Assembly: GCF_029223485.1 (NCBI RefSeq)
Contig: NZ_JARHTP010000039.1
Coordinates: forward strand, 1 to 38,694
Direction of reading: 5' to 3'
DNA from: Streptomyces coacervatus
GTDB lineage: Bacteria; Actinomycetota; Actinomycetes; Streptomycetales; Streptomycetaceae
Length of the DNA stretch: 38,694 nucleotides
Shown: positions 22,338-30,704 of the stretch, in pieces
How the letters are laid out: every line of letters starts with the position of its first letter
Position numbering within the stretch: the first letter of the stretch is position 1
Program-made: the position numbers and the translations under genes
Notes under the pieces: model-generated
Told to the model about the DNA's origin: nothing
Seen by the model: only the letters and a program-made list of their open reading frames with translations
The model's database searches: none

Positions 22338-24299
22338 ATGCGCTACCTCTTCGCGCTGCCCAGACGCGCGGCCGCCACCTTCGCCGTCGGCGTCACCCTC
22401 GCGGGCCTGCTGTCGACGCCGGCACTCGCGGCACCCCCCGCCCGGCACGGCACCTCCCCCATGACCGCGTCCCGGAAGGCGCCGCCTCCGCCGCCGACCG
22501 GCTCGACCGCCACCACCGACCGCCCGGCCGTACAGGACCGACCGCTCACTGCGGCCCAGCTGCCCCCCTTGAAACCGACGCCCTCCCGGCCCGCCACAAA
22601 AACCGAACAGAAGGCGCCGCCGAAGCGGGCCGCGTGCAGCCCGGCCGACTTCGGATCCCGGACCGGATCCGCTCTCGTCGCCTTCGTCGAGGCCTCGGCC
22701 ACGGACTGCGTCAACACCCTGTTCGCGGTGACCGGCACCAACGCCCGCGACATCTTCCGCCAGCCCCAGATGGTCACCGTGGCGAAGGCGTTCACACGGG
22801 AGGCGCAGCGTTACCGGGGCGACAACTCGTCCGGCGTGTGGCAGCTCGTCCTGTTCCTGCGGGCCGGCTACTACGTGCAGTTCAACAACCCCGCCGACGT
22901 CGGACCCTACGGCGCAGCCCTGACCCAGGCCACCACCCGCGGCCTGGACGCCTTCTTCGCCAACCGGCACTCCCGGGACGTCACCGCGGCGAACGGAGAC
23001 GTACTGGGCGAGAGCGTCATCCTCACCGACAGCGCCGACCAGCAGGCCCGCTATCTGGCGGTCTATCAGCGACTGCTCAAGGCCTACAACAGCTCCTACG
23101 ACACCGTCGCCAGCATGGTCACGGCCGTCAACGACGTCTACACCCCGCTCTGGCGCGGCAATTGGAACCCGGACTACGTCAACGCGGTCACCGCCGACCC
23201 GAGCGTCGTCCAGACCCTTCACACCTTCGCGCTGGGTCACCTGGACCAGCTCGGCACCGACCGCGCCTACCTGGACTCCAACGCCGGGATGAACCTTGCC
23301 CGTTACGTCGAGCACACCACGCTGCGCGCCACGGTCCAGCCCCTGGCAAAGGACCTGCTGAACGCATCGAAGATCACCGGTCCCACGGCCGGACTGTGGG
23401 TCGCGGTGGCCACCCAGGCCGACTACTACGACCGGCCCAACTGCTCCTACTACGACATCTGCAACCTGCCCGGCCGGCTGACCGACGCCGCGCTGCCGAT
23501 CACCCACACCTGCGACGCGACCCACACCGTGCGAGCCCAGGCGCTCAGCTCCGCCGACCTCGACGCCGTCTGCGCCAACCTGCGGGACCAGGACCCGTAC
23601 TTCAACGGCCTCGTCAAGGACGACGGCCCCATACCGGGCCAGTACCTGTCGACCGCGCAGCTCGTCGTCTTCGCCCACCGCGCCGACTACCAGACCTACG
23701 CCGGGGCGATCTACGGCGTCAGCACGGACAACGGCGGCATCACCCTGACAGGAAACCCGACCGACCCCGCCAACCAGCCGCTCTCGATCATGTACCAGAA
23801 GGACTCCGAGGACGGCTTCACGGCCCGCATCTGGAACCTCAACCACGAGTACACGCACATCCTCGACGCCCGCTACGACATGAAGGGCGACTTCACCCAG
23901 CAGACGACGGTGCCGGACATCTGGTGGATCGAGGGCCTGGCCGAATACGTCTCCTACGGCTACCGCGGCATCACCGACGAGCAGGCGGTCACCGAGGCGG
24001 GCAAACACACCTACCGGCTGAGCACTCTGTTCCAGAGCACCTACGCGAACAGCAACGTGACCCGCACATACCCCTGGGGCTATCTCGCGGTCCGCTACAT
24101 GTTCGAGAACCACCCCGCGGACATCCAGCGCATGCTCGCCCGATTCCGCGTCGGCGACTACGCGGGTGGATACGCCGTCTACAACTCCGACATCAACACC
24201 GGCTACGACGCCGACTTCGACCAGTGGCTCACGGCATGCGCCGCCGGCGCGTGCTCCACGCCCGGCCGGGCCGGGGGTGCGCACGCCGTGACCCCGTAG
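22338..24299 (+). CDS. Secreted M9-family collagenase, catalytic core only
   Basis: The protein has 653 residues. A signal peptide is clear: M-R-Y-L then a hydrophobic stretch ending A-L-A near residue 32. A proline/threonine-rich linker follows. The M9 N-terminal activator domain starts near C-S-P-A-D-F, with D-C-V-N-T-L-F. The zinc site is H-E-Y-T-H near residue 503, followed about 30 residues later by the third-ligand glutamate in W-W-I-E-G-L-A-E-Y. Streptomyces and Clostridium relatives usually add PKD and PPC collagen-binding domains; none is present here, because the protein ends soon after the peptidase domain. Start is ATG with GAGGAG upstream. A strong hairpin follows the stop. Confidence 0.88.
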   Translation: MRYLFALPRRAAATFAVGVTLAGLLSTPALAAPPARHGTSPMTASRKAPPPPPTGSTATTDRPAVQDRPLTAAQLPPLKPTPSRPATKTEQKAPPKRAACSPADFGSRTGSALVAFVEASATDCVNTLFAVTGTNARDIFRQPQMVTVAKAFTREAQRYRGDNSSGVWQLVLFLRAGYYVQFNNPADVGPYGAALTQATTRGLDAFFANRHSRDVTAANGDVLGESVILTDSADQQARYLAVYQRLLKAYNSSYDTVASMVTAVNDVYTPLWRGNWNPDYVNAVTADPSVVQTLHTFALGHLDQLGTDRAYLDSNAGMNLARYVEHTTLRATVQPLAKDLLNASKITGPTAGLWVAVATQADYYDRPNCSYYDICNLPGRLTDAALPITHTCDATHTVRAQALSSADLDAVCANLRDQDPYFNGLVKDDGPIPGQYLSTAQLVVFAHRADYQTYAGAIYGVSTDNGGITLTGNPTDPANQPLSIMYQKDSEDGFTARIWNLNHEYTHILDARYDMKGDFTQQTTVPDIWWIEGLAEYVSYGYRGITDEQAVTEAGKHTYRLSTLFQSTYANSNVTRTYPWGYLAVRYMFENHPADIQRMLARFRVGDYAGGYAVYNSDINTGYDADFDQWLTACAAGACSTPGRAGGAHAVTP

Positions 24300-24310
24300 C
24301 CGAACCGATG

Positions 24311-24346
24311 CCCCGCACCCGGCCCGCGGGAGGGCCGGGTGCGGGG
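24311..24346 (+). terminator. Intrinsic-type hairpin after the collagenase gene
   Basis: A perfect 14-base-pair stem, CCCCGCACCCGGCC with its complement, encloses an eight-base loop eleven bases after the stop. It lacks a long U-run, which is common for streptomycete terminators. The next ~270 bases up to 24616 (the longest stretch here without a gene) hold no ORF of note, only the AT-rich promoter-like region near 24540. Confidence 0.8.
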
Positions 24347-24539
24347 TGGTGTGAGGACCGGCCGACACGCCCGCCCCCCAGAAGGTCTAGCGCATGACCG
24401 ATGTGGGCCGGACGGGTCGGTGGCCTGCGCCTGGGCGGCGTACGGCGGGGTGGACACGGCACCCCGGGGCGAAATGCCGGACCCCCGCGGGTGCGCCGCG
24501 CGCCGAAATGGAGTATGGACGCACCCAAGATCCCAAATT

Positions 24540-24575
24540 ACTACTTAGTGCATGTATATGCTCACATTAAGTAGT
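24540..24575. promoter_or_regulatory. AT-rich inverted repeat upstream of a small secreted protein gene
   Basis: ACTACTTA (24540-24547) and TAAGTAGT (24568-24575) form a perfect 8-base inverted repeat around 20 bases. The spacer contains the near-palindrome GCATGTATATGC. The segment is strikingly AT-rich for this genome and ends about 40 bases before the start codon, so it is probably the promoter and operator of the secreted protein. I cannot assign the regulator. Confidence 0.55.
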
Positions 24576-24615
24576 CAATCCAGGGCTTCGCGCCCAGGTG
24601 AGAAAGGGTCAAACC

Positions 24616-24876
24616 ATGCGCAAGTTTCAGCGCGCTGCGGCCGTAGCCGCAGCGGTGGCGGGGCTGTCCATGCTCGGCGCCGGTGTCGGTTTCGCCGACG
24701 ACGCCGATGGGCCGCGGCAGGGCGCCGAGGTTTCCCCGCAGTGGCACTTCGCACCGGTGGAAGGCGCCAAGAAGGCAACGCCGGAGGGGTCCCCCAAATA
24801 CGTACTGCCCGAGTTGGATCTCAACCGGTTCATCGATCCGTTCGTTGCCCCCTCCAAGGAATCAATCGAGAAGTAA
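24616..24876 (+). CDS. Small secreted protein, 86 residues, unknown function
   Basis: M-R-K-F-Q-R then a hydrophobic A/V-rich core ending G-V-G-F-A is a clear signal peptide of about 29 residues with an A-x-A-like cleavage site. The mature part is about 57 residues, acidic and proline-containing (P-Q-W-H-F-A-P-V-E, then P-E-L-D-L-N-R-F-I-D-P-F). It has no cysteine, so it is not a chaplin. Start is ATG at 24616 with GAAAGGG about eight bases upstream. A hairpin follows. It faces the other small secreted protein gene at 25175. Similar short secreted proteins are common in streptomycete aerial-growth loci, but I do not recognise this one. Confidence 0.75.
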   Translation: MRKFQRAAAVAAAVAGLSMLGAGVGFADDADGPRQGAEVSPQWHFAPVEGAKKATPEGSPKYVLPELDLNRFIDPFVAPSKESIEK

Positions 24877-24889
24877 CCAAGCAGAAAAA

Positions 24890-24935
24890 GCAGCCCGGTC
24901 GCGCAGAAACCCATGCGGGTGTGCGCCCGGGCTGC
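24890..24935 (+). terminator. Hairpin downstream of the small secreted protein gene
   Basis: GCAGCCCGG-TC-GCGCA pairs with TGCGC-CCGGGCTGC across a 16-base loop, giving a 14-base-pair stem with a two-base bulge. It begins 14 bases after the stop, the right place for a terminator. Confidence 0.65.
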
Positions 24936-25070
24936 AGCAATTTCCACCCTTTCCAAGGCTCGGGCGCACGCCGATCAACGGTACGGGCGTCCGGGCCTCG
25001 ATTGTGCCCCTGGGCTTCGCGATGGAAAGACCTCCGACAACCGACAGTGATGAAACCATCCGTATTCACG

Positions 25071-25104
25071 AATGCCGGACCGGGGTGGCTCCCGATCCGG
25101 CATT
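25071..25104. terminator. Second hairpin between convergent secreted-protein genes
   Basis: AATGCCGG pairs with CCGGCATT, and an inner ACCGGG/CCCGAT continues the stem with one mismatch around a six-base loop. It is AT-flanked and lies between the two genes, so it may stop read-through from either side. Confidence 0.55.
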
Positions 25105-25127
25105 TCGGCTTTCCGGCCATGCGAAAA

Positions 25128-25162
25128 CCTCGGTGCCCCGGCTCGTGGCCGGGGCACCGAGG
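25128..25162 (-). terminator. Rho-independent-type terminator of the minus-strand secreted-protein gene
   Basis: A perfect 15-base-pair stem (CCTCGGTGCCCCGGC and its complement) encloses a five-base loop. On the minus strand it is followed by TTTTCG, giving a short U-run. It starts 13 bases after the stop of the gene at 25175. Confidence 0.8.
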
Positions 25163-25174
25163 TCAGGTCATTCC

Positions 25175-25465
25175 TTACTTGCCGCCGACGCTGTTGTTGC
25201 AGCCCATGTTCGAGCCCAGCGAGGTGTCCTGTGCGCCCTCGTTGCCCTCGCCGTTCAGCGCGCCGCCCAGCAGACCGTTGAGCAGGCCGACCTGGCCGAG
25301 GACATCCAGGTTCAGGTCGTGTGACCTGCAGGTGGTGCTCTGCATCACGGTCTTGCCGCCATCGCCCCCACCGTGGCCCTGGTCGGCGTGAGCAGTGCCG
25401 GCGCTCACGAGTCCGACGGTCCCGAGGGCGGCGACCAGGACGGCAGCCTTGCGAAGCTTGTGCAT
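25175..25465 (-). CDS. Small secreted glycine/asparagine-rich protein (rodlin-like in composition)
   Basis: The protein has 96 residues. M-H-K-L-R-K-A-A-V-L then a hydrophobic core ending A-G-T-A-H-A-D is a signal peptide of about 27 residues. The mature 69 residues include H-G-G-G-D-G-G, two cysteines (T-C-R-S-H and M-G-C-N-N-S) and the core L-G-Q-V-G-L-L-N-G-L-L-G-G-A-L-N-G, which could make a beta-rich, self-associating or surface-exposed protein. Composition recalls rodlins and other aerial-hypha surface proteins, but the sequence is not a clear rodlin. It is transcribed alone, with a strong terminator, and converges on another small secreted protein gene. Confidence 0.75.
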   Translation of the reverse strand: MHKLRKAAVLVAALGTVGLVSAGTAHADQGHGGGDGGKTVMQSTTCRSHDLNLDVLGQVGLLNGLLGGALNGEGNEGAQDTSLGSNMGCNNSVGGK

Positions 25466-25663
25466 GTCATCTCCGTGGAGTGAAGTGGATGCGACCTGCG
25501 ATAGATCGACTTCGTTCAGTTGTGGAGGTTAATAAGAAATATCCATCGAACATCCGGAGGCGCGCCGAATTCGGGGAATCCTCACTACCCTGGTCGATGG
25601 CCGGGGAATTTACCCTGTGGTGCTCACCTTGCCCGCACTGTGCGCCTGACGCACTCTGGTTCC

Positions 25664-26422
25664 ATGGGTGCGCAAGACGGCCCCACGCTGATCACTTCCG
25701 TCCAGCGGGCCTTCCGGCTGCTGGAGGTGGTGAGCGCGCACGAGAACGGCGCGCCGGCCAAGCAGCTGGCACGTGAAACGGGGCTGCCCCTGGCCACCGC
25801 CTATCACCTGCTGCGGACGCTGGTCCACGACGGATACCTGCGCAAGCTGGGCGACGGCGGTTTCGTCCTGGGGGACAGACTGCAGACGCTGCAGACCATG
25901 AGCCGTGGACAGGCACTGCTCAGCCGGGTCCGCCCCACGCTCGCCGCACTGCGGGACGAATTCGCGACCGCCGCCTATCTCACCTTCTACGAGGACGGCG
26001 AGATCCGGGTCGCCGAGATCGTGGACAGCCCCCGGGCGCCCCGCGTCGACCTGTGGGTGGGGTTCGAGGATGCGGGGCACGCCACCGCGCTGGGCAAGTC
26101 CGTGCTGCGCGAACTGGACGACGAGGCCCGCAAGGACTACCTCTCCCGGCACCACCTGGCCGACCTCACCCCACGGACCATCACCAGCCTGCCGGAACTG
26201 CTCCGGCGGCTGGACTCCTCACCCATGGCCCCGGCCGTCACGGACCTGGAGGAGTACAGCCTGGGCACCGTCTGCGTCGCCGTACCCGTCTACAGCGGCG
26301 ACATCCTCGGCTCGCTCGGCGTCTCGATGCCGGCGGAGCGGCTCTCCCGGCTGCCGGAGGTCCTGGCACGGCTGCTGCCGACCGCGAGCCGGGTGACCAG
26401 GAGTCTGTCGCTCACTATCTGA
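25664..26422 (+). CDS. IclR-family transcriptional regulator
   Basis: The protein has 252 residues, the normal IclR size. The winged helix-turn-helix begins at residue 9: L-I-T-S-V-Q-R-A-F-R-L-L-E-V-V, then A-K-Q-L-A-R-E-T-G-L-P-L-A-T-A-Y-H-L-L-R-T-L. The effector domain contains H-A-T-A-L-G-K-S-V-L and Y-S-L-G-T-V-C-V-A-V-P-V-Y. The ATG at 25664 is the natural start; the frame is open to 25520 but the extra residues do not resemble IclR. There is no good ribosome site, so the transcript may be leaderless. It stands between a divergently read secreted-protein gene and the PP2C gene. Its targets are unknown. Confidence 0.88.
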   Translation: MGAQDGPTLITSVQRAFRLLEVVSAHENGAPAKQLARETGLPLATAYHLLRTLVHDGYLRKLGDGGFVLGDRLQTLQTMSRGQALLSRVRPTLAALRDEFATAAYLTFYEDGEIRVAEIVDSPRAPRVDLWVGFEDAGHATALGKSVLRELDDEARKDYLSRHHLADLTPRTITSLPELLRRLDSSPMAPAVTDLEEYSLGTVCVAVPVYSGDILGSLGVSMPAERLSRLPEVLARLLPTASRVTRSLSLTI

Positions 26423-26535
26423 AAATCCCCTTCTTGTGACGCAGGCTCCGACCCCGTTTCCTGGATGAAAGAGACATTTCAGCAGTGGGTCCCCGGACCG
26501 ACGTGCCCCACACAGGTGAGGACTGCAGACGAAAC

Positions 26536-27696
26536 ATGAGTCAGGCCCGAGACCATGGCGGCGACCACTGGCCGATACGGTCGCTCAGACGCGCCGTCGC
26601 GCAACTGGCCGCGGGGGCACCCGTCCTGCCCGTGCTGATCGTCTCCGTGATCGTGCTGGCCGACCTGGCCGGCGGAGCGGGGATCACCTGGCTGCCGATG
26701 CTCGCCGCCGGGCCCGCCCTGGCCGCCACCACCAACGGGCCGCGCGGTGTTTTCTGCGTCGGACTCCTCGCCGCGGTGCTGGCCGCGACGCTCGGCACCC
26801 GCAACGGTGTCCCGGACGGCGAACTGGCGGCCGTACTCTCCGCCCTGGTTGCCGTCACCCTGGCCAGCGGCCTGGCCAGCGCGCTGCGCGGGCGCCGCGA
26901 ACGGGTGCTCGCCGCCGTCCGCTCGGTCGCGGAGACGGCCCAGCATGCGCTGCTCAAGCCCGTTCCGGCGACCGTCGGCCCGTTCCAGGTGGCCGTCCGC
27001 TACAGCGCCGCGGCGGCCGAGGCCCGTATCGGCGGTGATCTCTACGCGCTGATCCCCACTCCGTACGGGGTGCGGCTGATCGTCGGCGATGTGCGCGGCA
27101 AGGGGCTGGAGGCCGTGGGAACTGCCGCGCTGGTGCTCGGAGTCTTCCGCGAGGCCGCCTGGGACGAGCCCGATCTCCTCACCGTCGTCGACAGGATCGA
27201 GCGCAGTCTCGCGCGCAATCTCGGCAGCGACGACTTCGTCACCGCCGTGGTCGCCGGATACCCGGGGGCAGGGGAGCTGGAGGTGGTGAACTGCGGACAT
27301 GCGCCACCGCTGCTGGTCCGCGCGGACGGGGGCGTCGCGGCGGTGGAGCCCGCGCAGCCGACCCCGCCCCTCGGGCTGCGCGCCCTCACCGGTCACACCC
27401 CAGGCCTTCAGGTGCTGCCCTTCGCCGACGGGGATCAGCTGCTGCTCTACACCGACGGCGTCACCGAGGCCCGCGACCGCGGCCGCGAGTTCTACCCGCT
27501 CGACGAGGGCCTGGCGCGCCATGTGTCCGACGACCCGGCCCGCACCCTCGGCGCCCTCCATGACGAACTGCTGGCCCATGTGGGCGGCCGGCTCCACGAC
27601 GACGCGGCGCTGCTCCTGATCCGCAAACCGGCCCTCACCGAAGCGGCGTCCGAGGCCGGGCCCGGCGGCAGGGACCTGGCCTCCGAAGCTGCTTGA
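26536..27696 (+). CDS. Membrane-anchored SpoIIE/PP2C-type serine phosphatase
   Basis: The protein has about 386 residues. The N-terminal third holds about four hydrophobic segments (L-P-V-L-I-V-S-V-I-V-L-A-D-L and others), so it is a membrane protein. The C-terminal two thirds are a PPM/SpoIIE-type phosphatase: A-R-I-G-G-D-L-Y with the metal aspartate, L-I-V-G-D-V-R-G-K-G, V-N-C-G-H-A-P-P-L-L, L-L-Y-T-D-G-V-T-E-A-R, and D-D-A-A-L-L-L-I-R at the end. Such proteins dephosphorylate anti-sigma-factor antagonists in stress signalling. The ATG at 26536 precedes the first predicted segment; an in-frame GTG at 26485 is an alternative start. No anti-sigma partner lies adjacent. The stop is five bases from that of the convergent oxidoreductase. 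Confidence 0.87.
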   Translation: MSQARDHGGDHWPIRSLRRAVAQLAAGAPVLPVLIVSVIVLADLAGGAGITWLPMLAAGPALAATTNGPRGVFCVGLLAAVLAATLGTRNGVPDGELAAVLSALVAVTLASGLASALRGRRERVLAAVRSVAETAQHALLKPVPATVGPFQVAVRYSAAAAEARIGGDLYALIPTPYGVRLIVGDVRGKGLEAVGTAALVLGVFREAAWDEPDLLTVVDRIERSLARNLGSDDFVTAVVAGYPGAGELEVVNCGHAPPLLVRADGGVAAVEPAQPTPPLGLRALTGHTPGLQVLPFADGDQLLLYTDGVTEARDRGREFYPLDEGLARHVSDDPARTLGALHDELLAHVGGRLHDDAALLLIRKPALTEAASEAGPGGRDLASEAA

Positions 27697-27701
27697 CGGC
27701 T

Positions 27702-28817
27702 TCACCGGCCGGCGGCGGGTCCCTGCCACTCCTCGGCGGCCGTGAGCGGCACGGGGGCGGGCGGCGGTGCCGAGGTCGTCAGCTCGATGCGCCGCCCCTC
27801 CGCCGACGAGCGCAGCAGGGCCGTCATCGTCTCCAGTACATGCAGGGCGAGTTCACCGCTCGCGCGAGGCGCCCGCTGCCCGTCGGCGGCGATGAAGTCG
27901 AGCAGACCGACACCCCGTGCGCCGCCGACATAGCCTGCCGACGCCGGGAGCGTGCGCCACTGGGTGCCGCCGAGTTCGAAGAGCCGCACCTCGCCGTCGA
28001 AGCCGTTCGGATCCGGCACGGTGAGCGTGCCCGTCTCGCCGTGCACCTCGATCGGCGCGGCCGTGCCGGCCACGCCGTCGAAGCTCGTCGTGAGCGTCGT
28101 CAGGGCACCGCCCACATGCTCCAGCACACCGGAGACATGGCTGTCCACCTCGACCGGGATCCGCTCGCCCGCGCGCGGACCGGAACCGATGACCCGCTCG
28201 GTGCGCAGCCGCCCCGCCGCCCCGATCGCCGCACGCACCGGACCCAGCAGATGGACCAGGGACGCGAGATAGTACGGGCCCATGTCGAGCAGGGGGCCGC
28301 CCCCGGCGGTGTAGTAGAAGTCGGGGTGGGGATGCCAGCGTTCGTGGCCCGGGGTGACCATGACGGCCAAGGCGAACTGGGGGCGCCCGATCGTCCCCGC
28401 CGCCACGGCCGCCCGTGCCGTCTGGATGCCGGTGCCCAGGACGGTGTCCGGCGCGCAGCCCACGCCCACTCCCGCCTTCGCGGCGGCCGCCATGACGGCC
28501 TGGGCGTCGGCGAGGGTCGCGGCCAGCGGTTTCTCGCCGTAGACGTTCTTGCCGCGGCCGATCGCGCCGAGAGCGATCTCGGCGTGGGCCGCGGGGACGG
28601 TCAGGTTCAGCACCGTGTCCACGTCCGGGCTGCTCAGCAACTCCTCGACGGTCAGCGCCTGCACGCCGGACAGCTCGGCGGCGACCGCGGCCGACCGCGT
28701 GGCGTCGAGGTCGGCGACCGCGGTGACGCGCACGGCGGGATGGCCGAGGAGCGTGTCCAGATAAGCGCGGGAGATGACCCCGAGACCTACGAGGCCGATG
28801 CGGTGCGCGTCGCCCAC
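27702..28817 (-). CDS. Gfo/Idh/MocA-family NAD(P)-dependent oxidoreductase
   Basis: The protein has about 371 residues. The N-terminal Rossmann motif is I-G-L-V-G-L-G-V-I-S. The E-K-P motif typical of the family lies in G-E-K-P-L-A near residue 95. The C-terminal substrate domain contains G-G-G-P-L-L-D-M-G-P-Y-Y-L, which carries the D and Y usually near the active site. Members oxidise or reduce sugars and inositols. I chose the GTG at 28815-28817, with GAGAGAGG about seven bases upstream. A longer frame reaches 29039 but overlaps the ThuA gene entirely and resembles nothing. It overlaps the end of the ThuA gene by about 31 bases, so the two are coupled. They probably act on the same sugar derivative. 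Confidence 0.9.
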   Translation of the reverse strand: MGDAHRIGLVGLGVISRAYLDTLLGHPAVRVTAVADLDATRSAAVAAELSGVQALTVEELLSSPDVDTVLNLTVPAAHAEIALGAIGRGKNVYGEKPLAATLADAQAVMAAAAKAGVGVGCAPDTVLGTGIQTARAAVAAGTIGRPQFALAVMVTPGHERWHPHPDFYYTAGGGPLLDMGPYYLASLVHLLGPVRAAIGAAGRLRTERVIGSGPRAGERIPVEVDSHVSGVLEHVGGALTTLTTSFDGVAGTAAPIEVHGETGTLTVPDPNGFDGEVRLFELGGTQWRTLPASAGYVGGARGVGLLDFIAADGQRAPRASGELALHVLETMTALLRSSAEGRRIELTTSAPPPAPVPLTAAEEWQGPAAGR

Positions 28818-29497
28818 AGCATGCCTCTCTCGATGACGGTGCGGACGTTCGGGTTCTCCAGCACGTCCAGGCTGTGCCCCGGTGTCGTCACCACGATCCG
28901 CCCGGCGCCCCACTGCCGGGTCCAGATCGCCGGTGAGGTGACCGGCCGCTGCCAGGGCTGCCACGCGCGCGCGGGATGCGTGGTGGTGGCCAGGACGTCG
29001 ATCAGGTCGTCGTGGAGCACCCAGTACTGCTCGGTGCACAGCTCGAAGTCATCGAGGCCCTCGGTGACGGGGTGCTCGCGGCCGAGCTCGGTGATGTCGA
29101 TGGTGTGCGGCAGGAAGCTGTCCTCCGCCTCCCCCTGACGCTCACACGGCTCCTTGCCCGGGTGGCAGGCGAACTGGCCCCCCACCAGGTGGAGATAGTC
29201 GGTGGAGGCACGGAACGAGTCGGCGATGCCGCCGTGCCAGCCGGTGAGACCGGTGCCGGCCGCGACCGCCGCGCTCAGTCCCGACAACTGCTCGGCGGTG
29301 ATTTCCGACATCGAGATGCACTGCACCACCAGGTCGGTGCCGGCCATCTCGGCGCCGTCGGCGTAGACGTCGGTCGACTCCTCGACCCGGACCGTGTAAC
29401 CGCCGGCTTCGAGGAAGGGCAGGAACAACTCCGTGGCCCGGACCGGCTGGTGCCCCTCCCATCCGCCTCGGACCACCAGGGCTTTCTTCCGCTGCAT
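28787..29497 (-). CDS. ThuA-domain protein (trehalose-utilisation-like)
   Basis: The protein has 236 residues and is a class-I glutamine-amidotransferase-like ThuA protein: A-L-V-V-R-G-G-W-E-G-H at the N-terminus, G-L-T-G-W-H-G-G-I-A-D-S-F near residue 85, and H-P-V-T-E-G-L-D-D-F-E near residue 140. R-I-V-V-T-T-P-G-H-S-L-D-V-L closes the domain. ThuA proteins were named from trehalose utilisation in rhizobia; in that setting ThuB, a Gfo/Idh/MocA oxidoreductase, is the partner, which fits the downstream gene here. The overlap and order support a two-gene operon. No transport genes accompany it. It diverges from the expansin at 29717, with about 220 bases between them. Confidence 0.88.
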   Translation of the reverse strand: MQRKKALVVRGGWEGHQPVRATELFLPFLEAGGYTVRVEESTDVYADGAEMAGTDLVVQCISMSEITAEQLSGLSAAVAAGTGLTGWHGGIADSFRASTDYLHLVGGQFACHPGKEPCERQGEAEDSFLPHTIDITELGREHPVTEGLDDFELCTEQYWVLHDDLIDVLATTTHPARAWQPWQRPVTSPAIWTRQWGAGRIVVTTPGHSLDVLENPNVRTVIERGMLWATRTASAS

Positions 29498-29716
29498 CGT
29501 GTTCCCTCACCGCGTCGTACGGAGCTCTCACTATGCGCCGGTCGCCCGCGCGCGGCAAAGGATTGCCGGAGGCGCGAAAGTTTTCGCGTCCGCACGCCGG
29601 GCCCGTCCCCGGCCCGACCAGGACCGGAAATCCGGGCTTGTCGCCGTGCCGCCGGGTCTGGCACGATCGCTGCTCCCGTCACTCGGGCCACGGCCGGCGG
29701 CCCCCAAGGAGGTCCG

Positions 29717-30622
29717 GTGCACAGACGGTGGCTGTTCCTGTCGGCGGCCGCGGCACTCGTCGTCGTCTCCCTGGCCGTGGTGCTCCTGCCCGACCACAAG
29801 ACCGACGCCGGGCACGCCGCCACCCCCGCCGCCGGCACCCGGTCGAACGCCCCCTCCGGGTCCCCGACCGCGTCCCGCCGCGCGAGCGACGCACCGGTGA
29901 AGCCGTCGCCCGAAGCCACCCCGCACAAGTCGCCCGGGCGTACGAGCACCGCGTCCGCGAAGCCCGCCGCCACCAACACCCCGCAAACGGCGTCCGCAGC
30001 AGCTCCGTTGGCGGGACGCATACGCCCCGGCGTCACCTACCGAGGCGTCGCCACCTTCTACGACGCGGACGGCTCGGGGGCCTGTCTGTACGACCCCAGC
30101 GGTGACGTCATGACCGGGGCGATGAACCACACCGACTACGAGACGGCCAAGGCATGCGGAGCCTATGTGCAGGTCCGCGCGGCCAACGGCGCCTCCATCA
30201 CGATCCGCATCACCAATGAATGCCCGGGGGACTGCGCACCCGGCCAGATCGACCTCAGCGCCCAGGCGTTCGCGAAACTCGCCGCCCCCTCGGCCGGCCG
30301 GATCCCGATCACATGGAAGCTGGCGAGCCCCGGCGCGGCCGGCACGATCTCGATCCGGTACAAGACCGGATCCACCCGTTACTGGTGCGGGATCCAGGTG
30401 ATCGGCCACCGCAATCCGCTGGCCCGGCTGGAGGTCGGCACCGGCAGCGGCCGGCGTCAACTGCCGCGCACCGACTACAACTACTTCCTCTCCGAGGACG
30501 GCAGCGGCTGCGGCGGCCCGATCCGGATCACCGACATCTACGGCGAACAACTCACCGTCAGCGGGATCGCGATCCGGCCGAACGTGGCACAGCCGACCGG
30601 GGTCCAGTTCGCCGAGCACTGA
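29717..30622 (+). CDS. Secreted bacterial expansin (EXLX1/YoaJ-like)
   Basis: The protein has 301 residues. V-H-R-R-W-L-F-L and a hydrophobic run give a signal anchor or peptide, then a Thr/Ser/Pro/Lys-rich linker to about residue 100. The double-psi beta-barrel domain starts G-V-A-T-F-Y-D-A-D-G-S-G-A-C. The catalytic-type aspartate sits in Q-I-D-L-S-A-Q-A-F, equivalent to D82 of Bacillus subtilis EXLX1. The second domain resembles CBM63, with T-R-Y-W-C-G-I-Q-V and T-D-Y-N-Y-F-L; the aromatic surface W-W-Y of EXLX1 reads Y-W-Y here. Such proteins loosen cellulose and plant walls without hydrolysis. Start is GTG at 29717, four bases after AAGGAGG (29706-29712). Confidence 0.88.
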   Translation: MHRRWLFLSAAAALVVVSLAVVLLPDHKTDAGHAATPAAGTRSNAPSGSPTASRRASDAPVKPSPEATPHKSPGRTSTASAKPAATNTPQTASAAAPLAGRIRPGVTYRGVATFYDADGSGACLYDPSGDVMTGAMNHTDYETAKACGAYVQVRAANGASITIRITNECPGDCAPGQIDLSAQAFAKLAAPSAGRIPITWKLASPGAAGTISIRYKTGSTRYWCGIQVIGHRNPLARLEVGTGSGRRQLPRTDYNYFLSEDGSGCGGPIRITDIYGEQLTVSGIAIRPNVAQPTGVQFAEH

Positions 30623-30651
30623 CTACGCGCTCCGCCGGCTGTGCCGATTTG

Positions 30652-30677
30652 CGGCTCGCCCCTTCAGGGCGCTGCCG
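30652..30677. terminator. Weak hairpin between expansin and methyltransferase genes
   Basis: CGGCTCGCCC pairs imperfectly with GGGCGCTGCCG around a five-base loop (one mismatch, one bulge). It lies between two convergent stops about 80 bases apart, as a bidirectional terminator would. Confidence 0.45.
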
Positions 30678-30704
30678 TACCGCAGTGGACCTCGCCGGAC
30701 CCGC

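Noticed and set aside
22293..24368. A long minus-strand open frame opposite the collagenase
   Set aside because: Antisense of a gene with signal peptide and zinc site; composition is typical of a shadow frame.
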